Assembly: GCA_041737835.1 (NCBI GenBank)
Contig: JBGSQY010000049.1
Direction: 5' to 3' (one strand)
From: Bythopirellula sp041737835
GTDB taxonomy: Bacteria; Planctomycetota; Planctomycetia; Pirellulales; Lacipirellulaceae
DNA: 64,000 nucleotides
The notes beneath the pieces are model-generated. The model saw nothing but the letters and a program-made list of their open reading frames with translations. It searched no databases and was not told where the DNA came from. The position numbers and the translations under genes were made by a program. How positions within the stretch are numbered: position 1 is the first letter of the stretch; each line of letters opens with the position of its first letter. Below, one piece after another: positions 50,794-60,507 of this stretch.

Positions 50794-52143
50794 ATGCGAG
50801 TATTCATCGCGACAAGTTTGGTTGTTGCCGCTGCGCTAACTGGCGTGTGGGGCTATCAACAATGGCGAGCTAACCAGCGCCAACTGCCGAACGGCAACAA
50901 GCCAATGGCATCCGCGCCCACGAACGCAGCGATACCAGTGCGGCTCAGCAAGCAGGCCCGTGACAATCTTAGTTTGGTATCGAAGCCTCTCCAGTCGACA
51001 ACCTTCTGGCGGACGATTGAACTGCCTGGAGTCATAGTGAATAGACCGGGTGTGAGTGATAGGGGCGTCGTATCACCAGTCAGCGGCGTCGTGACCAAAA
51101 TCAACGCCTTTCCGGGGGACACAGTCGCGCCGGACGATCCGCTGTTCACGATTCGTCTCGTCAGTGAATCACTGCACGAATCGCAAATGCAGCTATACAA
51201 AGCCACGCAAGACATTGCCATTGCCGAGCAACAACGTACCCGTCTAGCCGAAGCTGCTCAAAGTGGTGCCATACCGCAATCGCGGATGATTGAAATTGAC
51301 AATGAGATCAAGCGATTGAATGTTTCAGTGAAGGCGTATGAGCAAGACTTGCAGGCGCGCGGCTTGCCGCGCGAAGGAATCCAGCAAGCGGCCCAAGGTA
51401 AGTTTGTCACCGAAGTGGTTGTGCGAGCATTCCACGAAAATCCCGACGATAGAACTCCTGACTCCTACTTCGCCTACGAGATTCAGTCGTTGAAGGTTGA
51501 ACTTGGTACGCAAGTCGAAGCTGGTCAACTGCTGTGTAGTCTCGCCGACCATCGGGCGCTGTTTGTTGAAGGCAGGGCGTTTAAGGATGATATGCCGCTG
51601 GTCCAAACAGCAGCGAAGAACCGCTGGGAAGTGGAGGCCGATTTTGGTTCCGAGACGGATAAAGATTGGGGCGAGCCGCCATCCCATCTGCCAATTCATC
51701 ACGTCGCCAATACGATTGATCCCGACACCCGCACATTTGCTTTTTTTCTAACGCTTGCCAATCAGTCGCAGAGCTACACGACGCCGGAAGGATCATCGCG
51801 GCTGCTGTGGAGATTCAGACCGGGGGGGCGACTGAATCTACGTGTGCCAGTTGAGAAACTGGACAACGTGTTTGTGCTGCCACGCGATGCCGTTGTGCAG
51901 GAAGGACCAGAGGCTTACGTATTTCGGCAAAATGGCGAGTTGTTTGATCGTCGCCCCGTCCGCGTGCTGCTTGAAGATCGCCTGTACGCGGTGATTGCCA
52001 ATGATGGCAGTATTACTCCGGGATTCTTCATTGCTCAAAACGGCGCGGCTTCATTGAATCGCGTGCTCAAAGCGCAAAGTACCAGTGGCACGCCTGCTAA
52101 TGTTCACGTCCATGCCGATGGCACAGTCCATGCTGCCCACTAG
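50794..52143 (+). CDS. RND efflux periplasmic adaptor (membrane fusion protein)
   Basis: 449 residues from the ATG at 50794; an in-frame GTG at 50773 is an alternative. An N-terminal membrane anchor (about 1-20) precedes the lipoyl/barrel-sandwich domain (VVSPVSGVVTKINAFPGD) and a helical hairpin (ATQDIAIAEQQRTRLAEAA). The beta-barrel domain contains VHHVANTIDPDTRTFAFFL-type sequence, and PVEKLDNVFVLPRDAVVQEG lies near 360. The His-rich tail VHVHADGTVHAAH suggests metal contact. The adaptor joins the RND pump at 52156 to the TolC protein at 56622. Confidence 0.9.
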   Translation: MRVFIATSLVVAAALTGVWGYQQWRANQRQLPNGNKPMASAPTNAAIPVRLSKQARDNLSLVSKPLQSTTFWRTIELPGVIVNRPGVSDRGVVSPVSGVVTKINAFPGDTVAPDDPLFTIRLVSESLHESQMQLYKATQDIAIAEQQRTRLAEAAQSGAIPQSRMIEIDNEIKRLNVSVKAYEQDLQARGLPREGIQQAAQGKFVTEVVVRAFHENPDDRTPDSYFAYEIQSLKVELGTQVEAGQLLCSLADHRALFVEGRAFKDDMPLVQTAAKNRWEVEADFGSETDKDWGEPPSHLPIHHVANTIDPDTRTFAFFLTLANQSQSYTTPEGSSRLLWRFRPGGRLNLRVPVEKLDNVFVLPRDAVVQEGPEAYVFRQNGELFDRRPVRVLLEDRLYAVIANDGSITPGFFIAQNGAASLNRVLKAQSTSGTPANVHVHADGTVHAAH

Positions 52144-52155
52144 CGAACCAATACC

Positions 52156-55100
52156 ATGCTCAATGCAATAATACGATTTTCGCTTCGCTATCGGCTGTTG
52201 GTCGTCGTCATCAGCTTAACGATGTTGGTGTACGGGTCCTACCTTGCAACAACGCTGCCTATTGATGTGTTCCCAGACTTGGACCGTCCGCGTGTGGTTA
52301 TCATCACGGAATGCCCCGGTCTCGCAACAGAGGAAGTCGAAACACTTGTTACACAGCCCATCGAAGTGGCCCTGCTAGGTGCTAACGGTGTGCAAGCCGT
52401 CCGCAGCCAAACGACTGCTGGATTGAACGTCATTTATATCGAGTTCGATTGGACGACTGACGTGCGGGCATCGCGGCAGATCGTGCAGGAGCGATTGGCC
52501 ACATTATCGGGCATACTCCCGCCCGATATTCGGCCTCAGATGACACCAACAGCGTCGATCATGGGTCAGATTGTGATTGCCGGAATGTATCGGCAGCGCG
52601 GACCCAAAGGCGGGCTGCTTGCTCCGCTGGGTAAGACGGCTGATTTAGCCGAACTCGTTACCACAAATGGCGAGCCTTCAATCAACGTCTGGACCGTGGC
52701 GGATCGTCGCCAGCCGAGCAGTTGGAAGCCCGTGCAAGTTGAATCTGTGAAATGGGAGAACGGTAGCGGCAACAAAGCAGTTGTATCCGTTGCTGGGATT
52801 TCTCACGAAGTTGTTTTTCCATCTCCCCAGCAACAGTTGATGGACTTGAGAACCACCGCCGATTGGGTCGTGCGACCACGCTTGCTCAAGATTCCCGGCA
52901 TCGCAGAAGTGTTTGTGCAAGGTGGGGACAGGAAACAATATCAAGTACTCGTCGATCCCACGGCCCTGCTCGATTACGGCGTCACGCTTCAACAAGTGGA
53001 AGCTGCGATTGAAGAAAGCAATATCAACACCAGTGGTGGGTTCGCCGTGCAGGGCGAAACTGAACGGCCCATTCGTATCCTAGGACGCCTTGGCCCCGCT
53101 GCGGATCGTGTCATTCAAGATTTAGAGAAAGCTCCCATTAGCGAGAACAACGGGCGTCCAGTGTTGCTCGAAAACGTCGCTCGCATTGTTGAGGGGCCAC
53201 AATTCAAACGCGGGGATGGGAGCATCAACGGAAGTTCGGGCGTTGTCTTTACACTTGCGAAACAACCCCACGTCGATACCCGTGCTCTGACCGAACAGAT
53301 TTCAGTTGCATTACGCGAGGCTGAATCTTCGCTTTCCGCAGACATAATTATTAACAGTGAACTGTTTCGCCTCAAGAATTTCATCGATCGTGGCATTTTC
53401 AACGTGGGCGAAGCGCTGGTCATTGGAGCCGTGCTAGTAACCATCATTTTGTTCTTGTTCCTACTGAATTTCAGAACGACGTTCATCACTCTCACCGCGA
53501 TCCCCATGTCGCTTGTTATCACGACATTAGTATTCCGTCTGCTCAGTTTGGCCACCGGCACGCAGCTTTCCATCAATGTGATGACTCTTGGCGGTATTGC
53601 CGTCGCAATGGGCGAACTTGTGGACGATGCGATTGTGGACGTGGAAAACATCTTCCGTCGCTTGAAGGAAAATAATGCTGCGGCTGAACCCAAACCAGCA
53701 ATTGTTGTTGTTTACGAAGCCAGCAAAGAGATTCGCAATGCAATCGTCTTTGGAACTCTAGTCGTCATTCTGGTATTTCTTCCTCTGTTCGCCTTGTCGG
53801 GTGTTGAAGGACGCTTGTTTGCACCACTGGGGATCGCCTATATCGTTTCAATTCTCGCTTCGCTTGTCGTGTCGCTCACGCTTACGCCTGTTCTCAGCTA
53901 TTATCTGTTGCCTCAGTCGAAAGCGACTCATCGTGAAGGCGACGGACCATTGCTCGCTCTGCTCAAAGTTCTTGCTAGCCCACTAATTCGATTGAGCATG
54001 GCTATACCGGGTGTCCTGCTGCTTGTGACATGGGCCACTGTGGGCATTGCTGGTTGGCAGCTTGCTCACTTAGGCCGTGACTTCCTCCCTCAGTTCGATG
54101 AAGGAAGTATTCTCGTCAACGTCACGCTTCCACCTGGATCGTCGCTGGACGCTTCCAACCAGGTTTCGAGTCTGATCGACGCTAAGTTTCGTGAGCGACA
54201 GCAATCTGCTGAGAATCCAGACGGTGAGATATTACACTTCGTTCGTCGAACGGGACGGGCGGAAATGGACGAGCACGCCGCACCGGTGAACGCTGGCGAA
54301 TACATCTTGAGCATCAATCCTGCTGCCCAGCATGACCGCGATGAAATCATAGATGGATTGCTCAAAGAATTACGCGAGGAAGTGCCGGGCGTTGATATTG
54401 AAGTGGAGCAACCACTTGCCCACCTAATCAGTCACATGGTTTCAGGGGTCTATGCTCAGATCGCCATTAAGGTCCACGGCGACGATCTGGATACGTTGCT
54501 TGGCGCTGCCGAACAAATTAAAGCTGCGATTACTGACATTCCTGGTTTGACGCCCCCCGTCATCGAGCCAATCCGCCAAACGCCTGAACTGCAAATTGAA
54601 TTGCGAGGCGAAGAATTGGCACGCTATGGCCTGACTCGTGCTTATGTCGCGGAGATATTGCAGACAGCCTTACAAGGGCGAGTCACGTCACAGGTTCTTG
54701 AAGGGCAACGACGCTTTGACTTGCTCGTGCGGCTTGAGGAAGCCTACCGCACGGACTTTGCGAATCTTGGGCGTTTGCGGATTGATTTGCCGGACAACCG
54801 TGGACAAGTGGAGCTATCGAAGATTGCGCAGATTGGTGAAGGAGTCGGGCCGAATGCGATCAACCGTGAGAATGCCCGACGACGCATCGTGATACGTTGC
54901 AATACCCAAGATCGCGACTTGGCCAGCGCGGTAACTGAGATTCAGGACCGCGTGAACGAACGGGTGAAGCTGCCAACAGGCTATTTTATTGAGTACGGGG
55001 GGCAGTTTGAAAGCCAGCAACGGGCTACCACCTTGATTGTGATACTAGCGGGCGTATCCGTAGTCGGCATGTTCGTTGTCTTAATGATCCTCTATCCGTC

Positions 55101-55572
55101 CGTGCGGATCGTTTTGCAAATCCTCAACGCTTTGCCGACGGCGTTTATAGGCGGTGTGTTGGGACTCGTTTTGACGGGTCAGAGTCTTACTGTCGCCAGC
55201 CTTGTGGGGTTCATTTCCCTTGGCGGTATCGCAGTGCGAAATGGCATCTTGCTTGTCACACACTACTTTCACCTGATGCGCGAGGAATACGAGCCGTTCA
55301 GTAAGGCGATGATCTTGCGTGGCAGCTTGGAAAGACTGGCCCCGGTTTTGATGACGGCACTTACGGCAGGCATTGGGCTGCTGCCGCTGGTAGTAGGTGG
55401 GCAAGAGCCAGGCCGTGAAATCCTCTATCCCGTCGCCACGGTGATTCTTGGCGGCTTAATTACGTCAACCTTTTGCGAGTTTCTGATTCATCCGGGCTTG
55501 TTTTGGAAATACAGCGGGCATGACGCTGAACGACTAATTGCTTACCAGGATGAAAGTGACGATCTAACCTGA
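52156..55572 (+). CDS. CzcA-type heavy-metal efflux RND permease
   Basis: 1138 residues, long for the family (about 1040). N-terminal YRLLVVVISLTMLVYGSYLA and VFPDLDRPRVVIITECPG are HME-RND hallmarks. The TM4 relay region reads GGIAVAMGELVDDAIVDVEN, which differs from the DFG-I-VDGAV form of classic CzcA but keeps the acidic residues. The C-terminal half has GGIAVRNGILLVTHYFH. The pump exports divalent or monovalent metal by proton antiport across the envelope. It is preceded by the adaptor (12 nt) and followed by a His-rich lipoprotein. The metal cannot be assigned. Confidence 0.92.
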   Translation: MLNAIIRFSLRYRLLVVVISLTMLVYGSYLATTLPIDVFPDLDRPRVVIITECPGLATEEVETLVTQPIEVALLGANGVQAVRSQTTAGLNVIYIEFDWTTDVRASRQIVQERLATLSGILPPDIRPQMTPTASIMGQIVIAGMYRQRGPKGGLLAPLGKTADLAELVTTNGEPSINVWTVADRRQPSSWKPVQVESVKWENGSGNKAVVSVAGISHEVVFPSPQQQLMDLRTTADWVVRPRLLKIPGIAEVFVQGGDRKQYQVLVDPTALLDYGVTLQQVEAAIEESNINTSGGFAVQGETERPIRILGRLGPAADRVIQDLEKAPISENNGRPVLLENVARIVEGPQFKRGDGSINGSSGVVFTLAKQPHVDTRALTEQISVALREAESSLSADIIINSELFRLKNFIDRGIFNVGEALVIGAVLVTIILFLFLLNFRTTFITLTAIPMSLVITTLVFRLLSLATGTQLSINVMTLGGIAVAMGELVDDAIVDVENIFRRLKENNAAAEPKPAIVVVYEASKEIRNAIVFGTLVVILVFLPLFALSGVEGRLFAPLGIAYIVSILASLVVSLTLTPVLSYYLLPQSKATHREGDGPLLALLKVLASPLIRLSMAIPGVLLLVTWATVGIAGWQLAHLGRDFLPQFDEGSILVNVTLPPGSSLDASNQVSSLIDAKFRERQQSAENPDGEILHFVRRTGRAEMDEHAAPVNAGEYILSINPAAQHDRDEIIDGLLKELREEVPGVDIEVEQPLAHLISHMVSGVYAQIAIKVHGDDLDTLLGAAEQIKAAITDIPGLTPPVIEPIRQTPELQIELRGEELARYGLTRAYVAEILQTALQGRVTSQVLEGQRRFDLLVRLEEAYRTDFANLGRLRIDLPDNRGQVELSKIAQIGEGVGPNAINRENARRRIVIRCNTQDRDLASAVTEIQDRVNERVKLPTGYFIEYGGQFESQQRATTLIVILAGVSVVGMFVVLMILYPSVRIVLQILNALPTAFIGGVLGLVLTGQSLTVASLVGFISLGGIAVRNGILLVTHYFHLMREEYEPFSKAMILRGSLERLAPVLMTALTAGIGLLPLVVGGQEPGREILYPVATVILGGLITSTFCEFLIHPGLFWKYSGHDAERLIAYQDESDDLT

Positions 55573-55602
55573 CTTCCTTTTTCAACACTAGGAGAATGAA
55601 AG

Positions 55603-56097
55603 ATGACCAAGTATTTACTAGCGATGATGGTTGTTGCTGCGACTCTCCCTGTCGTCGGTTGCGGTGAGAAAGCCACCCCGCCTGCCCCCAATCAAACGGC
55701 ACAAGCGCCAGCCGCCGAGGAAGATCATCACCACGGCACAGGCCCTCACGGCGGCACAATCGCGGACTGGGGCGGTGGCGTGTACCACGTGGAGTTCACT
55801 GTCGATCACGGTAAGAAATCAACAGCGGTTTACATTCTCGGCAGCGATGGTAAGTCGCCACAGCCCATTAAGGCCGACAAGATAATGCTGAGCATCACCG
55901 AACCTGCAACTCAAGTTGAACTAAAGGCCGATCCGTTGGCTGGCGAAGCAGCGGGAACATCATCGCGGTTCGTTGGTGAGCACGACAACCTTGGCATTGT
56001 TCGTGAGTTCGCAGGCTCGATCACGGGAGAAGTTGACGGTACGCCTTACGCTGGTGACTTTGTCGAAGTTGCTGGCGACCACGGCCACGAGCACTAA
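55603..56097 (+). CDS. histidine-rich lipoprotein of the RND efflux operon
   Basis: 164 residues. The signal ends in lipobox VVGC (Cys20). Histidines flank the domain: EEDHHHGTGPHGG near 40 and DHGHEH at the C-terminus. The middle is a beta-rich domain (VYHVEFTVDHGKKSTAVYIL split over strands). It sits between the RND pump and a small membrane protein gene and may deliver metal to the pump. No Pfam-type family is recognised. Confidence 0.75.
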   Translation: MTKYLLAMMVVAATLPVVGCGEKATPPAPNQTAQAPAAEEDHHHGTGPHGGTIADWGGGVYHVEFTVDHGKKSTAVYILGSDGKSPQPIKADKIMLSITEPATQVELKADPLAGEAAGTSSRFVGEHDNLGIVREFAGSITGEVDGTPYAGDFVEVAGDHGHEH

Positions 56098-56107
56098 GGA
56101 CGAAACC

Positions 56108-56443
56108 ATGTGGAACATATTCCGCGTGGCGATTGCAGCAGTCACCATCGTCGCAGTGGCGGAGTTATCCAAACGCTATCCGCGCTATGGTGCCCTGCTG
56201 TTGTCGTTGCCGATTGTGAGCATCTTGGCATTCGCCATGAGTTGGCATCAGCATCACGATATGGTGGCGATCTCCAAGCTCGCAAGAGAAACTTTGATTC
56301 TGGTTCCCTTAGGCCTACCGTTCTTTGTGCCGTTTGCATTTGCCAACGAATTAGGGATTGGATTTTGGCTGGCGATGGCACTGGGGAATGGATTGGCTGC
56401 GGCGACAATTGGCGCTTGGTTCATGCTGGGACCCAATAGTTAG
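56108..56443 (+). CDS. DUF3147-family small membrane protein
   Basis: 111 residues with about four membrane helices. MWNIFRVAIAAVTIVAVAEL and SKRYPRYGALLLSLPIVSIL match DUF3147 proteins, a family of unknown role. It begins 10 nt after the lipoprotein stop and precedes the TolC gene, so it belongs to the efflux operon. The presence of DUF3147 inside a metal efflux set is not a common annotation. Confidence 0.75.
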   Translation: MWNIFRVAIAAVTIVAVAELSKRYPRYGALLLSLPIVSILAFAMSWHQHHDMVAISKLARETLILVPLGLPFFVPFAFANELGIGFWLAMALGNGLAAATIGAWFMLGPNS

Positions 56444-56621
56444 CCAGCGTGACCTTCGTGCCGTGATAGCAGAGCCAGCGTCATTACAGCCGTAATAAGC
56501 CGAAATCTGGAAAGAATGGCAAAGAAAATTGGAATCATCTAAATAGGTTATCCAAACAGAAGAAACTGGACGAAATCACGATATGGCAAGGACTCGCCAT
56601 CGCGCGGGAAGGATTCCCAGC

Positions 56622-58079
56622 ATGAACCAATTCCATGATCACCGCTGCTATAAGCCATGCCAATGGCCTACCTTAATCCGGTCAGGTCTAGGCCTTGCAC
56701 TGGCATTCAGCATAGCATCCGTCAGCTTAGCTGATGAGATCATCACACTACAGTATCCCGAGAGCATTGTCGCCAAGGGCGAAGCTCTGCCCATACCAAA
56801 GCCAGTGCCATTGCCTGCAACAGAGGAACCTGCCGTACTGACTCTGGAAGAACTAGAGCAAATGGCACTCGCAGCGAATCCCTCGGTGCGAAGAATGTGG
56901 GCGTTGGTCGGTGCGGCTCGGGGTAACTTAGTACAAGTGGGACTGCCTCCCAATCCAAGCGTTGGTTATGAAGGCCAGCAGTTGGGGAGCGGCGGACTTG
57001 CGGAACAACATGGTGTCTTATTCAGTCAGGAATTTGTTCGCGGCGGTAAGTTGCGACTTAACCGGGCCGTGGCCGAGCGTGAGCGGATGCAAGTTGAGCA
57101 AGAACTTGCCGCCCAAGAGCAGCGCGTCCTGACCGATGTGAGAATTGCCTACTATGAAGTTGTGCTTGCTCAACGACAAATCATTCTTACCGACAATTTG
57201 ATTCGCATTAGCGGTGAGGGTTCACAGTCTGTTGACGCATTGTTTCAAGCCAAGGAAGTGGGCCGTGTTGATATCCTCCAAGCACAGCTGGAAATCGAGA
57301 ACGCCCGCATACTTGCGCAGAATGCCCAGAACCGCCACGACGCGGCTTGGCGAAGTCTCGCCGCGGTTGTGGGAACTCCCGAGTTGGCACCCCAGCCACT
57401 CGAAGGCGATGCCGAACAACCGCCCCGAGAGTATGGGTTTGAGGAATCACTGGCACGGCTGTTGGAATTGAGTCCAGAGATTTCAGCCGCAGCCATAGAA
57501 GTGGAGCGAGCAAGTCTAGCCCTGCAACGAGCCCGTGCTGAACCCGTGCCCAATGTCAACTTTCAAGGATTGGTGAACTGGCAAGACAACGGCATCGGTG
57601 GCAAGCCCGATGGCGGGGTAGCCGTCAGCCTCCCCATCCCCTTCTTCAATCGAAACCAGGGAGCAATCGCTCGTGCCGAGCATGAAGTTGTCGCGGCCAA
57701 GCAAGCACTCTCTCAACTGAGTCTTGATCTCCAGAATCGCCTCGCGCCTATTTTTGAGCAATACTCGAATGCCCGCAACCAAGTCGAGCGATACAATGCG
57801 ATTATTTTACCGGCTGCCCAAGAGTCCCTGGACCTGACACGGCAAATGTATGAAGCCGGGGAAGCGAACTACACAGCATTGTTGACGGCCCAAAGAACTT
57901 ATTCGCAAACACAAATCAATTATCTCGATGCCGTGCGGACACTCCGCGTTGCCGAAGTAGAAATCGAAGGACTCTTGTTACGTGGAAGTCTGCAAACAGC
58001 TCCCCCAGCCATCGCGGTTGGTAACGTCAACGGAAGTTCGTCCAATTCTGCGGAACTTCTGGATTTTCGAGGTCGTTAA
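56622..58079 (+). CDS. TolC-family outer membrane efflux protein
   Basis: 485 residues from the ATG at 56622, preceded by AAGGA at good distance; an ATG at 56583 would lengthen the signal region. A signal segment (LGLALAFSIASVSLA) is followed by TolC-type repeated coiled coils: LTLEELEQMALAANPSVRRM and LARLLELSPEISAAAIEVER at the starts of the two halves, and LDLTRQMYEAGEANYTALLT near the end. It forms the outer-membrane duct of the tripartite pump. Its position last in the set, after DUF3147, differs from the usual C-B-A order. Confidence 0.9.
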   Translation: MNQFHDHRCYKPCQWPTLIRSGLGLALAFSIASVSLADEIITLQYPESIVAKGEALPIPKPVPLPATEEPAVLTLEELEQMALAANPSVRRMWALVGAARGNLVQVGLPPNPSVGYEGQQLGSGGLAEQHGVLFSQEFVRGGKLRLNRAVAERERMQVEQELAAQEQRVLTDVRIAYYEVVLAQRQIILTDNLIRISGEGSQSVDALFQAKEVGRVDILQAQLEIENARILAQNAQNRHDAAWRSLAAVVGTPELAPQPLEGDAEQPPREYGFEESLARLLELSPEISAAAIEVERASLALQRARAEPVPNVNFQGLVNWQDNGIGGKPDGGVAVSLPIPFFNRNQGAIARAEHEVVAAKQALSQLSLDLQNRLAPIFEQYSNARNQVERYNAIILPAAQESLDLTRQMYEAGEANYTALLTAQRTYSQTQINYLDAVRTLRVAEVEIEGLLLRGSLQTAPPAIAVGNVNGSSSNSAELLDFRGR

Positions 58080-58158
58080 TCTGGATACTTGAGTTAGTCG
58101 CTTAAGATAAAACGGGGGCAGGTTCACTACTTCCATCCCCCCCTTTTCTGCCCCGCGT

Positions 58159-58303
58159 GCAGTTCGATCCCTATCCGCAAAACGACATGGCCCCGGCGAT
58201 CGTCGGTAGTCGTCCTCCCGATTACATGGTCCCGATCAACCAAGTCGAACGCTCTCGCCAAGGCATGCCCGTCGGCCAGTGGCGTGAGGGGCTGCGGTAT
58301 TAA
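58159..58303 (+). pseudogene. lipoprotein 3' fragment, repeat copy 2
   Basis: 145 nt matching 49921-50065 without gaps and with 9 differences; 7 lie at third codon positions and only two change the protein (Gly to Ser, Pro to Leu). It has no start, signal or ribosome-binding site. It retains the reading frame and stop. The synonymous pattern suggests it derives from a functional orthologue rather than from recent local duplication. Confidence 0.8.
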
Positions 58304-58726
58304 GGTGCGGATTTCAAGTTCTACCACCAGGACTTTATTTGGTACGCCCTTCCGCTATTCGCCAATGAAGTGTGCAAGTAACTCCGGACACGCCGACATT
58401 CCGCGCATCGAGACCGGCAGGTCGGGGCTTCGATGCCAATGCGATGGCGTCGTCAAAGTGATTCAACAATTGCGGAGGTCTTTCTCACCGCCCGCAGTTT
58501 CTTTGAGACATAACTCCCAACGGATGGTCGAAACGATGCATCTTGGTAAACCAGCGAATACACATCGGTGTGGCCACCGATGCAACTTGGCGACATGCTG
58601 TTAGCACCCCTTGAGCGTCACTCCGGTGTTGCGAAGTAAACTGCCTTGCGCTACTCAGGACGATTGGTCATGGGCTGGCAAGGTCGCTATGCGAGTGAAG
58701 CAAGGACTGTCATGCCTGTGCGTCGG
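58304..58726. other. gene-poor gap after repeat copy 2
   Basis: About 420 nt without a supported gene. Directly after the fragment stop the same frame reads GADFKFYHQDFIWYALPLF and ends at a TAA (58379-58381). This may be another gene remnant or chance. Further on, open frames on either strand show no family features. Confidence 0.4.
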
Positions 58727-59563
58727 TTATCCGTGTGCAGGTGTGCGTGAGCCAATCCGCCGGAACGCGACACAGATTGCGCCAAGGAAGAGTGCACCAG
58801 AAGACGGTTCCGGAACTGTAGTATTGAGTAATACCACACCGCCAAGTCGAGGAACAGTGTGGGTAAACGAGGTTCCATCGGTGTACCTGCCACTCAGCAG
58901 ACTGCCTTCGTACTGAAGATCGAAACCGAATACGGAGAGAGTGGCACCTCCCTGTATTAAGATATCGCCATTCACTTGCCCGCCGTGCATGAGGACGGTG
59001 CTACCCGAATAGGCGATGATCCCCGGTGCCTGATGGATCACGTAACCGCTACCCGGGTACTCTGGTTCGGTCGAGATCCCGCCTTCGAAATAGCCGTCGT
59101 AGATTGTTATATCGCTTTCTACAAGTACTAGTCCGTCACCTCCAGTGGTACTCCATAACCAAGTTGTCGACCTTGATTCGCCACCAATGAAAGTTCCGCC
59201 ATAAATTTCTCCCGACGACTGCCGGAGATGCAACGCTTCACCAGCCGAAACTGTCGCTAAGTCTCCGTTATTACCTGTGTAACTGGCATCTCCGCCTCGA
59301 AAGTACCCGCCATCGATGCGGATGTGACCGCCGCCGCGAAATTCAATCGCGTCAGTTACAACAACAAAATCTTCCGGTGGCCCAGTGCGAGAAGGGCTGA
59401 TGATTTCTGTTCCATCCAAGACGTGGTAGTCAATGTCCTGCGTCACGTACAAAAGAGAATGAGGTCCCGGCCCAATTACGACGGGGCCAACCGCGTATGC
59501 AGTATTGGATGGCACGGAGATGCCACAGAGAACAGCAGCGAACCCGATTAAGCGCCAGTTCAT
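58727..59563 (-). CDS. PEP-CTERM surface protein with beta-rich domain
   Basis: 278 residues from the ATG at 59563. A signal peptide (LIGFAAVLCGISVPSNTAYA) is followed by glycine-rich strands (GGYFRGGDASYTGNNGD, YGGTFIGGESR, YDGYFEGGIS), suggesting a right-handed beta-helix. The C-terminus carries the sorting signal VPEPSSGALFLGAICVAF and a basic tail (RRIGSR). PEP-CTERM proteins are processed by exosortase in the envelope and surface. No exosortase gene is in the window. It is convergent in neither direction; the 60508 gene lies divergent from it. Confidence 0.85.
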   Translation of the reverse strand: MNWRLIGFAAVLCGISVPSNTAYAVGPVVIGPGPHSLLYVTQDIDYHVLDGTEIISPSRTGPPEDFVVVTDAIEFRGGGHIRIDGGYFRGGDASYTGNNGDLATVSAGEALHLRQSSGEIYGGTFIGGESRSTTWLWSTTGGDGLVLVESDITIYDGYFEGGISTEPEYPGSGYVIHQAPGIIAYSGSTVLMHGGQVNGDILIQGGATLSVFGFDLQYEGSLLSGRYTDGTSFTHTVPRLGGVVLLNTTVPEPSSGALFLGAICVAFRRIGSRTPAHG

Positions 59564-60507
59564 CAGCCCCAACTTTCGTTCTAGGATCTTTCGTTCATCT
59601 GAATGTGTGTGAGAACCCACATATTGTAGAGGGGCCGTTAACGATTAGCAATGATAAACGCCGAGCGACATTGAGGCGAGACACACGTCCGAGAGTTCTT
59701 GATCCTCCAACGCGACCTCGGCTACATCGAGCTGAGCCGTAAATTCAGCTGGTCAAAATGCCCAATTAGGGCGTTTCTTGGGCGATTCGGCTGACAAATC
59801 CGGGTCTCCAGACTCGCGGCGGGGGTCAACGCCGCCCGCCGTTTTAGTGAGCACGATCTGCGATAGGTTGCATCGACTTCGCGGAGATAGAAAGATTCGT
59901 TCGCCGCAGAGGTCGTTTTCACCGACCGCTCTACGACGTGGGCAAAACCGTAGTCAAAGTGGTAGCGCTTGATGGTCTGCGAAGCTATGAGTTCGTAACT
60001 CATGTCGAACCGACAATGGGTATATCATTATGTTTCCCTTGGGAGCAAGCATTCAGCTGTCCTCTGTGATATCTACCAAATTCTTTTCAAAACGAATGCA
60101 CTTGGCAGCATGCTCCGCTAACACATGGCATGCCCTCTGGCAGCGAATCAGTCGTCATTCTCTGAAATCCTATCCTTGACGGATTGTTCCCTCAAAAAAT
60201 CTCAACCGCGATCCTTCGGCAACAAAGCGCCGGTGCGCGGGTTGCGATAATAAAGCGCAAAATAGGGCCGGAATAATCGGACGGTGGCCGCCGGAAGTTG
60301 ACCACGGATTTGGGCCGATTATTCTGTACTCCTAAAGGATTTGAGCTCCTCTCGTCCTGCCCCACCCCCTGCCGCCAGGCGCTTGAGATCGAAGCCCATG
60401 CATGCTCACCGCTGAAGTTAAGCTCAGCGCGTGGGAACGTCCTGCAGAAGCGCGTCGAGCGAGCGGGCTGACCATGCATTCCACCTATTAGCCCATTGCA
60501 ACCTTAG
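59564..60507. other. gene-poor region between the two PEP-CTERM genes
   Basis: 944 nt without a firm gene. A minus-strand open frame at 59722-60003 (93 residues, MSYELIASQTIKRYHFDYG at the start) has no recognised relatives. On the minus strand around 60200-60320 a short frame reads LFRPYFALYYRNPRTGALL up to a stop, protein-like but without a start, and may be a gene remnant. The promoter of the 60508 gene should lie at its right end. Confidence 0.4.

Noticed and set aside
58127..58327. Minus-strand frame similar to one at 49829-50041
   Set aside because: Both are antisense readings of the lipoprotein repeat. Third-position differences fit the plus-strand frame, so the minus-strand similarity is a shadow.
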